DNA of 6,596 bases from Sulfurovum sp. (GTDB lineage Bacteria > Campylobacterota > Campylobacteria > Campylobacterales > Sulfurovaceae). The notes below the pieces were generated by a model that ran no database searches, was not told the DNA's origin, and saw nothing but the letters and a program-made list of their open reading frames with translations. The position numbers were made by a program, and so were the translations under genes. The stretch is taken from contig JALVXW010000320.1 of assembly GCA_027038155.1 (NCBI GenBank), forward strand, positions 1 to 6,596. The letters run 5' to 3'. Of this stretch, positions 1 through 5,748 are shown one piece after another. Position 1 is the first letter of the stretch, and every line of letters begins with the position of its first letter.

Positions 1-356
1 AGCATACGAAAAAGGTAATAACCATTATTACACCCAATATCACCTACAATTTTATCTTTAAGAGTAAAATGTGGTTCAAGTAGATTGTACTTAATCTGGC
101 TTTGCCACTCTGAGTCTATAAAGAGCTTATTGATACCAAAAGGACCTTTACGCCAAGGCTTCATAAGTAGTGCTGTCTCTTTTATCTGCAAGGCTTCCTC
201 TTTGCTAAGGTTTGGAATATCTATCTGTACCCTATCGGAAAGTGTGACCCTTGCATCATCATACAAGGGTAACTTTTTAATCGCTTCTTGATAAGGAACA
301 ATATTTTTCCACGTCAGCCACTTTTGACGCTCTTCTCTTATTTGTGCTAAATCCAT
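1..356 (-). CDS. cmoB: tRNA U34 carboxymethyltransferase CmoB, N-terminal part (cut by window edge)
   Basis: CmoB transfers the carboxymethyl group of carboxy-S-adenosyl-methionine to 5-hydroxyuridine at tRNA wobble position 34, giving cmo5U, which widens codon reading. Only the first 118 codons are visible; the C-terminal part lies beyond base 1. I translated it by hand. The segment LMKPWRKGPF (residues 64-73), then IDSEW and later DIGCNNGYY, closely matches E. coli CmoB. Aligned from memory, K70, W84, K89 and G108 correspond to the E. coli Cx-SAM ligands K91, W105, K110 and G130, with almost the same spacing. DIGCNNGYY (106-114) is the Rossmann methyltransferase motif I. The start ATG directly follows the cyclophilin stop codon (TAGATG, zero spacing) and has no clear Shine-Dalgarno, so translation is probably coupled to the upstream gene. 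It is the last visible gene of the minus-strand operon. Its partner CmoA is not in the window. Confidence 0.93.
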   Translation of the reverse strand, partial: MDLAQIREERQKWLTWKNIVPYQEAIKKLPLYDDARVTLSDRVQIDIPNLSKEEALQIKETALLMKPWRKGPFGINKLFIDSEWQSQIKYNLLEPHFTLKDKIVGDIGCNNGYYLFRM

Positions 357-932
357 CTATTTTTTTATATACGCTTTTTTAATCACCTGATCAAAAAGAG
401 GTCTGTCTGCTCTTCCTGTAGATACATTCTCTATTTTACGTACGACATCTTGTCCTGCTACCACTTCACCAAAGATGGTGTAACCCCCATTGAGATGTGG
501 TGTGGGTACAGTGGTGATGAAAAACTGGCTTCCATTGGTATTGGGTCCATGGTTTGCCATAGCCAACAAAAAGGGTCTGTCAAACACTAAATTTGGCGTA
601 TTTTCGTTCTTGAATTCTTTGTGCCAGATAGACTCACCACCTCTTCCTGTACCTGTTGGGTCTCCCCCTTGAATCATAAACCCTTTAATGACTCTATGAA
701 AAATAAGTCCATTATAGTATCCGTTTTTGACATGTGTTACAAAGTTCTCTACCGCCAACGGAGATGCTTTGGGGAACATTTTTAGCTCAATTTTGCCTAC
801 GTTGGTCTCTAGTACCACTATTGGTGCTTCTGCTTTTTGGGTAATATTTTTCTCTTTCACTATTTTATGTGTTTCTGCATGCACACCCATACTTATTGCC
901 AAAAAAAGTAATCCTGCTAATATTTTTTTCAT
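357..932 (-). CDS. ppiA: periplasmic cyclophilin-type peptidyl-prolyl cis-trans isomerase
   Basis: This 191-residue protein should catalyse cis-trans isomerisation of X-Pro bonds during protein folding outside the cytoplasm. Residues 1-19 form a classic Sec signal peptide: MKK, a hydrophobic core, then VHA before a likely cleavage at A19/E20. A short polar linker (20-36) leads into a complete cyclophilin domain (37-191). The active-site signature FHRVIKGFMIQGG (78-90) carries the catalytic Arg80 and the conserved Phe85 and Gln88. NGSQFFIT (133-140) and HLNGGYTIFGEV (146-157) are the other conserved core motifs. Length is normal for a bacterial single-domain cyclophilin. The start is preceded by AAAGGG about 9 nt upstream. 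The gene lies 18 nt after the 100-residue unknown gene and abuts cmoB, so it is part of the same transcript. The symbol ppiA is given by family; whether it is the orthologue of E. coli PpiA was not tested. Confidence 0.95.
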   Translation of the reverse strand: MKKILAGLLFLAISMGVHAETHKIVKEKNITQKAEAPIVVLETNVGKIELKMFPKASPLAVENFVTHVKNGYYNGLIFHRVIKGFMIQGGDPTGTGRGGESIWHKEFKNENTPNLVFDRPFLLAMANHGPNTNGSQFFITTVPTPHLNGGYTIFGEVVAGQDVVRKIENVSTGRADRPLFDQVIKKAYIKK

Positions 933-950
933 CTATATACCCTTTAAGTG

Positions 951-1253
951 TTAGTTTTCTATTACATCATTAATGCATTTGTCAATATTAAGTTCTCTAA
1001 GAACCAACTCAAAAAAGTAACCACTCTCTCTTTGTACCTCATCTGAAAATTCTATATAAAATGCTGGTTTTGAACCTTTTGGATTTTGTGAATTATCAAA
1101 TACAGTTGGGGTCATTTTGGTTTTTTGGGTCACTATATCAATAGCCTCACCTATTTTTGTTCGCAATACATCACTGCCATCAAACACAAGACTTAGTCCA
1201 GAGTAACGCTCCTCCATCTTGATATTTGCAACAATCTCTTTACACATATTCAT
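951..1253 (-). CDS. conserved-looking small protein of unknown function (100 aa)
   Basis: I do not recognise this protein. It has 100 residues, is soluble in appearance, and has no signal peptide or membrane segment. The composition is ordinary and mixed alpha/beta: a likely beta strand at LSLVFDG (20-26), a helix around LRTKIGEAIDIVTQKT (30-45), a strand at PAFYIEFS (63-70), then helices to the acidic C-terminus. Cysteines at positions 4 and 93 form no metal motif. The ATG at 1253 has a good Shine-Dalgarno (AAAGG with about 7 nt spacing). A second ATG two codons later is also possible. The gene follows the 173-nt palindrome downstream of rny and precedes the cyclophilin by 18 nt. The clean RBS, normal codon use and operon position support a real gene. 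Nothing in the sequence gives its function, and neighbour roles are too mixed to infer one. Confidence 0.8.
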   Translation of the reverse strand: MNMCKEIVANIKMEERYSGLSLVFDGSDVLRTKIGEAIDIVTQKTKMTPTVFDNSQNPKGSKPAFYIEFSDEVQRESGYFFELVLRELNIDKCINDVIEN

Positions 1254-1269
1254 TTTTTACCTTTTTGTT

Positions 1270-1442
1270 GTCTAACCCAAATCTCGAAATAGAATTCTTT
1301 GAATTTGCTTTATGCTCGTATTTGTGGGATTTGCATAAAATTTAAGTCGCACCCTTAGGTTCGGCGATGATTTTATGCGAAGTCCACGAATACGATAATG
1401 ATGCAAAGTCATGAATTTCTATTTCGTGATTTGGGTCTAAAC
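1270..1442. repeat. ~173-nt imperfect palindrome (MITE-like / ERIC-like intergenic element)
   Basis: Two arms of about 70 nt face each other, roughly 1270-1341 and 1370-1442. Aligned by hand, the left arm and the reverse complement of the right arm agree at about 55 of 68 positions, with one indel each way. Shared blocks include ACCCAAATC, CGAAATAGAA, TTTGC, TCGTATT and GCATAAAAT. The loop region (about 1342-1369) can pair further, TCGC with GCGA and ACC with GGT. The outer ends are TCTAACCC and GGGTCTAAA. This is far longer than a normal terminator hairpin and has no T-run at its end. It fills nearly the whole gap between rny and the next gene. No target-site duplication is obvious and no transposase is present. 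Size and symmetry resemble ERIC-type repeats or miniature inverted-repeat elements. Whether other copies exist in the genome cannot be seen here. Confidence 0.85.
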
Positions 1443-1445
1443 TAA

Positions 1446-1451
1446 ATTATA
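1446..1451 (-). promoter_or_regulatory. candidate -10 box (TATAAT) at the rny-side edge of the palindrome
   Basis: The minus strand reads GCGTTATAATTTAG here, containing a perfect TATAAT between the rny stop codon and the palindrome. No convincing -35 box lies 17 nt upstream, but many Campylobacterota sigma-70 promoters lack one. Transcription would begin near 1439, so almost the entire palindrome would form the 5' leader of the 100-residue gene, the cyclophilin gene and cmoB. A chance match in AT-rich DNA is possible. Confidence 0.45.
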
Positions 1452-1464
1452 ACGCTTTTCACAT

Positions 1465-2988
1465 TTATTTTGCATAACTTGTTGCCCGTATTTCACGGAT
1501 AACATTTACCTTTATTTCTCCAGGATATTGCACTTTTTCTTCTATCTCTTTAGCTATCTCCTTACTTAGGAGTACCGCTTCGTTATCTGACATTTTTGTA
1601 GCATTAACAATGACACGTATCTCACGTCCGGCATTAATCGCATAGGCTTTGGTCACACAAGGTTTTGTTGTGGCTATCGCCTCTAGCTCTTTTACACGTT
1701 TAGTAAAACTCTCTAGCACCTCTCTTCTTGCCCCTGGTCTAGCCGCAGAGAGTTTATCTGCTGCACAAACAGTAGCAGATTCAATAGAATCAGGCTCTGC
1801 ATGCCCATGGTGTGCAAGTATCGCATTGATAACAGTGGGATGCTCTCCATATCTACGGCAAACATCTACCCCTATATCTACATGTGAACCACCCAAATCT
1901 TGGGTAAGTGCCTTACCTATATCGTGTAGAAGCCCTGCACGCAAGGCTAGTTTTTCATCACCACCCATCTCTGCCGTCATCACACGTGCAAGTTTCGCCA
2001 CTTCGAGGGTATGTGCCAAAGCATTTTGTCCATAGGATGCACGGTATTTCATACGTCCCAATAGTTTTACAAGCTCCTCTTCCATAGGAAACAACCCTAA
2101 ATCAATCAGTATATTTTCACCCTCTTCGTAGGTTTTTTTCTCAAACTCTCTCTCAACTTTTTCATGCACCTCTTCTATACGACCAGGATGTATGCGTCCA
2201 TCCTCTACCAATATCTCTATCACCCTGGTAGCAATGGCTCTTCTATAGAGATTAAACGAACTTACAAGTATCACCCCAGGGGTTTCATCGATTACAATAT
2301 CTACCCCCAAAAGCATCTCAAGACTCTTAATATTTCTTCCCTCTTTGCCAATAATACGCCCCTTGTGTTCATCGCTTGGCAGGTTGATAAGATTAATAAG
2401 ACGCTCCCCTGCAAAATCTCCTGCATAACGTGTGGTCGCTTGTGCCAAAATATAGTTTGCTTTACGCTCCCCCTCTTGTTTTGCCTCCTCTTCATATCTT
2501 CGTACAATGGCTGCAACTTCACTACGACTCTGCTCTTCTACTTTTTCTAAGATATAGGCTTTTGCCTCCTCTTTGGTCAACGATGCACTCTCTTGCATCT
2601 TCTCAATCGCTTGCGAAATAGCCTCTTCTTTTTGTTTTGTAACTTTTTCCAACTGCTCCTCTTTCTCTTTGAGCAACTTTTCGCTATGTAAAAGAGCCTT
2701 TTTTTTCTCTTCTATCTCTCTTTGTTGCACAATAAGTGCTCTGTTTCGCTCCTCTACCCCTGCAACACGCTCCTGAAATGCTTTTTCCTGCTTTAATGCC
2801 TGTTCATCTGCTTGTATCTGTGCAGACTGCAAGAGCAATGTTGCCTCATTTTCAATCGCTTTGGCTTTGGCTTTCACCTCTAACTCTATATGTGAAAAAC
2901 GCTTTTTTTCGCTACTTTTCATCCATAGGTAGGCAATAAACAGACCTACCATCAATCCTGCAATACCTGCAAGTATATACATTAACAT
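1465..2988 (-). CDS. rny: ribonuclease Y (membrane-anchored endoribonuclease)
   Basis: RNase Y is a membrane-tethered endoribonuclease that initiates mRNA decay. With the start chosen here it has 507 residues; the family is usually about 510-520. An N-terminal membrane helix (about 3-23) is followed by a long charged, Glu/Lys/Gln-rich coiled coil (about 25-185). A KH RNA-binding domain carries IIGKEGRNI (212-220) with the GxxG loop. The HD phosphohydrolase domain carries AHTLEVA (325-331), LLHDIGK (353-359, catalytic His355-Asp356), SHVDIG, AHHGH (392-396) and AADKLSAARPGARRE (409-423). Start choice: the reading frame is open to a TTG at 3018, which would overlap the upstream gene. However, AAAAGGG sits about 5 nt before the ATG at 2988, which lies 19 nt past the upstream stop codon. 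A further ATG two codons on (2982) has 11-nt spacing. The gene follows the 5-formyltetrahydrofolate cyclo-ligase gene closely and shares its promoter. Confidence 0.96.
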   Translation of the reverse strand: MLMYILAGIAGLMVGLFIAYLWMKSSEKKRFSHIELEVKAKAKAIENEATLLLQSAQIQADEQALKQEKAFQERVAGVEERNRALIVQQREIEEKKKALLHSEKLLKEKEEQLEKVTKQKEEAISQAIEKMQESASLTKEEAKAYILEKVEEQSRSEVAAIVRRYEEEAKQEGERKANYILAQATTRYAGDFAGERLINLINLPSDEHKGRIIGKEGRNIKSLEMLLGVDIVIDETPGVILVSSFNLYRRAIATRVIEILVEDGRIHPGRIEEVHEKVEREFEKKTYEEGENILIDLGLFPMEEELVKLLGRMKYRASYGQNALAHTLEVAKLARVMTAEMGGDEKLALRAGLLHDIGKALTQDLGGSHVDIGVDVCRRYGEHPTVINAILAHHGHAEPDSIESATVCAADKLSAARPGARREVLESFTKRVKELEAIATTKPCVTKAYAINAGREIRVIVNATKMSDNEAVLLSKEIAKEIEEKVQYPGEIKVNVIREIRATSYAK

Positions 2989-3007
2989 CTTTACCCTTTT
3001 TACGTTG

Positions 3008-3541
3008 CTAAGGGACAATCACTCTATCTGCTCTTACATCATAATCATCTGTAATACGCTCTTTACAGTAGCAGTATGTGCGTGCCACAAAGACAACTTT
3101 TTTTATATTTTTACTATTTTTTTCAAAGAATCTATCGTACATGCCTTTGCCAAACCCTATCCGTCTATAGGTAGCATCCAGTCCAACCATAGGTACAATA
3201 GCTATATCTATCTTTTTGACTCTATATTGATGTGAATCATGTGGTTCTTTAATGCCAAAACGTTTTTTACGTAGTGGTAGTCTATATTTTACCACCCTAA
3301 AACTTTTACCTTCCATAAAAGGCACATAAACCACTCTTTTTTCCCTACGCAAACGCCCAATAAGCCCTGAAATATCCGCCTCCAACCCAAGAGGAATATA
3401 GAGCATAATATACCGAGCGTTCTCTGCTTTAATCTCTCTATAGAGTGTGGCTGCAACATTTTTGTCTTGTCTATAGTGTAGCTGTTTTGATGCTCTTCTT
3501 AACTGCTCTAAACATCTGCTTCTAAATCGCTCTTTTCTCAT
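3008..3541 (-). CDS. 5-formyltetrahydrofolate cyclo-ligase family protein
   Basis: The enzyme (5,10-methenyltetrahydrofolate synthetase, EC 6.3.3.2) uses ATP to convert 5-formyl-THF to 5,10-methenyl-THF in the cytoplasm, recycling an inhibitory folate. The 177-residue protein is at the short end of the family. Diagnostic segments are the basic N-terminus (K/R-rich, residues 1-25), YIMLYIPLGLEAD (44-56), FGIKEP (95-100), and the signature IVPMVGLDATYRRIGFGKG (115-133) continuing into MYDRFF (134-139). This matches the usual Pro, hydrophobic, Asp, then R-hydrophobic-G-hydrophobic-G-x-G-hydrophobic-YDRF pattern. The C-terminus DVRADRVIVP takes the place of the family's usual DxxxDxVIT end. The ATG at 3541 has AGGA about 6 nt upstream. 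It is the first gene of the minus-strand operon and its stop is 19 nt before the preferred rny start. The pairing with rny looks positional; no folate-RNA decay link is evident. Confidence 0.93.
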   Translation of the reverse strand: MRKERFRSRCLEQLRRASKQLHYRQDKNVAATLYREIKAENARYIMLYIPLGLEADISGLIGRLRREKRVVYVPFMEGKSFRVVKYRLPLRKKRFGIKEPHDSHQYRVKKIDIAIVPMVGLDATYRRIGFGKGMYDRFFEKNSKNIKKVVFVARTYCYCKERITDDYDVRADRVIVP

Positions 3542-3557
3542 CTTAATCCTGTTTTGC

Positions 3558-3563
3558 TATAAT
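3558..3563 (+). promoter_or_regulatory. extended -10 promoter (TGCTATAAT) for the lipoprotein-ftsY operon
   Basis: A perfect TATAAT preceded by TGC forms an extended -10 element, which needs no -35 box. The start site should be near 3570, giving a leader of about 25 nt before the GTG start at 3595, with AAAGG at 3584-3588 as the ribosome site. It overlaps the promoter on the other strand. Confidence 0.75.
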
Positions 3564-3573
3564 CATAGCTTAA

Positions 3574-3579
3574 ATTATA
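3574..3579 (-). promoter_or_regulatory. -10 box (TATAAT) for the cyclo-ligase-rny operon
   Basis: The minus strand reads GGGATATAATTTAAG, with a perfect TATAAT. Transcription should start near 3567, about 26 nt before the ATG at 3541. It lies only 10 nt from the opposite-strand -10, so the two promoters cannot easily be occupied together. Confidence 0.7.
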
Positions 3580-3594
3580 TCCCAAAGGTACTTT

Positions 3595-4257
3595 GTGCAT
3601 AAAACATATCTATATATATTTTTCCTGCTTCTGTTTCTCCTAGCATTTACGGGGTGTCAAAAGAAAAAAGAAAAACCCACCTCTTTGCCCATAGAAAATA
3701 CAACACACATAGAAGAGAAAAATACACCTATTACTACACCCACACCAACTCCCGCAATCTCCACCTCTTTACCTACACAGAAAAAAGTCATACCTACCAA
3801 TACCTTTATGTTGCAAAGCTTAGAAGACAATACCCGCACAATTACCATAAAAGAGAATAGATGCTCCATAAAAGAGTCTGATAAAGCAATTACCATCTTA
3901 ACCTTTTTTACAACATGGTGTCCTCCCTGTATGACACAGTTGTCCTATTTGGATGATTTGCAAAAACGTTATACCAAAGATATGCTACTCTATGCCATAC
4001 TTATAGATGACCCTATTCAAAAAAATACACTTAAAGCGTTGCTCCTTCAAAAACATATTTTCTGTTTTACTGCCTATGGCAAAGAGAATGCATTTTTAGC
4101 AAAGAAGATAGTCACAGATCTTCAACTGCCCAAAAACTTCTCTATTCCTCTTACCGTTATCTATGTAAAAGGCAACTACTTTACCCACTATGAGGGTATT
4201 GTACCCATAGAGATGATAGAGTATGATATCAAAGAAGCACAAAAATTATTACAATAA
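3595..4257 (+). CDS. TlpA/ResA-like thioredoxin-fold lipoprotein
   Basis: The protein is probably a periplasmic thiol-disulfide oxidoreductase tethered to a membrane by a lipid. Residues 1-20 form a hydrophobic signal ending LLAFTG before Cys21, a slightly unusual lipobox (Phe at -3). A Lys-rich patch and a Thr/Pro-rich flexible linker (about 43-61) follow. The thioredoxin domain occupies about 70-220: FFTTWCPPC (104-112) gives a CPPC active site at Cys109/Cys112, and FSIPLTVIY (183-190) contains the expected cis-Pro185. Cys90 and Cys157 are extra cysteines. The start is GTG, with AAAGG 6 nt upstream; the next in-frame ATG is near residue 72 and would remove the signal. It is 12 nt before ftsY and first in that operon. 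C. jejuni has a thioredoxin-like protein at the same place (from memory). Substrate is unknown; cytochrome c maturation or a general reductase role are guesses. Confidence 0.9.
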   Translation: MHKTYLYIFFLLLFLLAFTGCQKKKEKPTSLPIENTTHIEEKNTPITTPTPTPAISTSLPTQKKVIPTNTFMLQSLEDNTRTITIKENRCSIKESDKAITILTFFTTWCPPCMTQLSYLDDLQKRYTKDMLLYAILIDDPIQKNTLKALLLQKHIFCFTAYGKENAFLAKKIVTDLQLPKNFSIPLTVIYVKGNYFTHYEGIVPIEMIEYDIKEAQKLLQ

Positions 4258-4269
4258 AGAGGACTTTCC

Positions 4270-5145
4270 ATGTTTAATCTATTTAAAAAAGTATTAGGTA
4301 AAACCAACGATGCCATCAAAGATGTCGCTCCACAAAAATACAAAGAGATTTCCAAAGATGCATTTGAAGATATACTGCTTGAAGCTGATGTCCACTATGA
4401 TTTGGTAGAGAGACTTTTAGAGACACTGCCTGAAAAAATTAACCGTTTGCAGGCGTTTAACTCTCTTATCTCTGTATTTCAATATAGTGCAGACTTTAAA
4501 CATAGCGAAGCAAAACCCTTCGTTGAGATGATTATAGGAGTCAACGGTGCAGGGAAAACAACCACCATTGCAAAACTTGCATACCGCTATAAGCAAGAGG
4601 GTAAAAAAGTGATGCTCGGTGCAGGAGATACCTTTCGTGCAGCTGCTATAGAACAACTCACACGCTGGGCAAACAGACTAGAGATTCCCATTGTAGCCAC
4701 ACAACAGGGACATGACCCTTCAGCTGTGGTCTATGACACCATCGAATCTGCCACCGCAAAAGGGTATGAGCATGTCATCATAGACACAGCAGGAAGGCTC
4801 CATACACAAGCAAATCTCAGCGAAGAGCTTAAAAAAATGATACGTGTTGCAGGAAAAGCCAAAGAGGGGACACCCCATAGAAAAATGCTTGTACTAGATG
4901 GTACGCAAGGAAGCTCTTCTATCAATCAAGCCAAAGCTTTCAACAAAATTATTGGAATTGATGGTATAATTATTACAAAACTTGATGGTACCGCCAAAGG
5001 TGGTTCTGTATTGAGTATTGCCGATGAATTAAAGATGCCTATTTTTTACATAGGTACAGGAGAACAACCAGAAGATTTGATAACATTTAAAGCAAATGAC
5101 TACATCAATACAATTTTAGACGAGATTTTTATCTTAGGGGGGTAA
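4270..5145 (+). CDS. ftsY: signal recognition particle receptor FtsY
   Basis: FtsY is the SRP receptor GTPase that docks Ffh-bound ribosomes at the inner membrane for insertion of membrane proteins. The 291-residue protein is a short form. It begins directly with the N domain helices (MFNLFKKVLGKT onward, about 1-75) and lacks the long acidic A domain of E. coli FtsY. The G domain is complete: GVNGAGKTTT (90-99, P-loop), DTFRAAA (120-126), DTAGR (172-176), TKLDGTAKGG (236-245) and GTGEQPEDL (262-270). RKMLVLDGTQG and SSINQAKAF replace the more usual LVLDATTGQ/NALNQAK and are mild variants. The segment FNLFKKVLGK is probably an amphipathic membrane-targeting helix. The ATG has AAGAGGA 6 nt upstream and lies 12 nt after the lipoprotein stop. 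The stop overlaps the RBS region of the next gene. Confidence 0.97.
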   Translation: MFNLFKKVLGKTNDAIKDVAPQKYKEISKDAFEDILLEADVHYDLVERLLETLPEKINRLQAFNSLISVFQYSADFKHSEAKPFVEMIIGVNGAGKTTTIAKLAYRYKQEGKKVMLGAGDTFRAAAIEQLTRWANRLEIPIVATQQGHDPSAVVYDTIESATAKGYEHVIIDTAGRLHTQANLSEELKKMIRVAGKAKEGTPHRKMLVLDGTQGSSSINQAKAFNKIIGIDGIIITKLDGTAKGGSVLSIADELKMPIFYIGTGEQPEDLITFKANDYINTILDEIFILGG

Positions 5146-5151
5146 AATTTC

Positions 5152-5745
5152 ATGAAAGAATATGCTAGAATCCTGTTTCCTTTGTTTATGCCGCTTACTG
5201 GGCTATTTATGGTGTTTGCCTCTTTGTATTTTGGTCGCGAAAATGGTTTCAGTGAAGCACTTAAACTAGGGGTTCTAACAGGTTTTTTGCTGGCTGTTGT
5301 CATTACACCTTTTATTGCACTTTTTCTGTTTTTTATACATAGAATAAAAAATCCAAAACCCAAAAAAGAGCAAAAACAATCTAGCAAAAACAAGCTATCT
5401 GCACCAATCAAAGAGAAAGTCTCATCCAAACCATCCACAACACAAGAAGAAGAATTGTTTTTATCAGAAGAAGAGAAACTTATCCTTCTTATGGATAAAA
5501 ATCTTACTACAAATGTCACACTTGCTGCTATCTCTGAACAAAATATTGGTACCGCTACACAAAAACAAGATGGTGAAAACCTTATACTCTCTCTTGACAC
5601 AGATAGAGGAGATATAACACTTACCCTCACTCCTCTTACCAAACATACAACAGAACTTACAATAGCCTCTTCCTACAACCCAGACGATGCAAAAAAAATC
5701 ATACGCTACATCAAAGAGAAAGAGTTCTCTTTTTTAAACTATTAA
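5152..5745 (+). CDS. two-helix inner-membrane protein of unknown function (197 aa)
   Basis: I do not recognise this family. Residues 6-27 (ILFPLFMPLTGLFMVFASLY) and 39-63 (starting LGVLTGFLLAVVITPFIALF) are strong membrane helices. A very basic linker (64-92, Lys/Pro/Ser-rich) follows, then an acidic stretch (EEELFLSEEEKL, 99-110) that starts a soluble C-terminal domain. By the positive-inside rule the basic linker places the C-domain in the cytoplasm. The C-domain has two likely hairpin strands (NLILSLDTDRGDITLTLTPL, 143-162) and ends in a helix (DDAKKIIRYIKEKE), a layout like a small beta-sheet domain. The gene begins 6 nt after the ftsY stop. Its ribosome site is the G-run TTAGGGGGG, which overlaps the end of ftsY, so it is very likely co-translated with it. 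A helper role in membrane protein targeting is only a guess from position. Confidence 0.85.
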   Translation: MKEYARILFPLFMPLTGLFMVFASLYFGRENGFSEALKLGVLTGFLLAVVITPFIALFLFFIHRIKNPKPKKEQKQSSKNKLSAPIKEKVSSKPSTTQEEELFLSEEEKLILLMDKNLTTNVTLAAISEQNIGTATQKQDGENLILSLDTDRGDITLTLTPLTKHTTELTIASSYNPDDAKKIIRYIKEKEFSFLNY

Positions 5746-5748
5746 ACC

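Noticed and set aside
85..291. 68-codon plus-strand open frame
   Set aside because: It is antisense to cmoB, which is supported by conserved Cx-SAM-binding residues.
1272..1412. 46-codon minus-strand ORF through the palindrome
   Set aside because: It has no Shine-Dalgarno, its sequence is dictated by the inverted repeat (very Arg/Lys-rich), and it lies between two operon genes. It is more likely a by-product of the repeat, though many conserved copies in other genomes would reopen the question.
1270..1442. Intrinsic terminator for rny
   Set aside because: The arms are about 70 nt and AT-rich with no U-tract after the stem in either direction, and genes downstream lack another strong separate promoter unless the box at 1446-1451 is used. 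A terminating effect is possible but not shown.
2164..2550. Long plus-strand open frames inside rny (also 1649-2035)
   Set aside because: They are antisense to the strongly supported KH and HD domains of RNase Y and have low-complexity, Ser/Leu/Cys-rich products. They are shadows.
5100..5642. 180-codon minus-strand open frame
   Set aside because: It lies antisense to the end of ftsY and the two-helix protein gene. Its product is Ser/Phe-rich with no recognisable motif, and no ribosome site was seen. The plus-strand genes explain this DNA.
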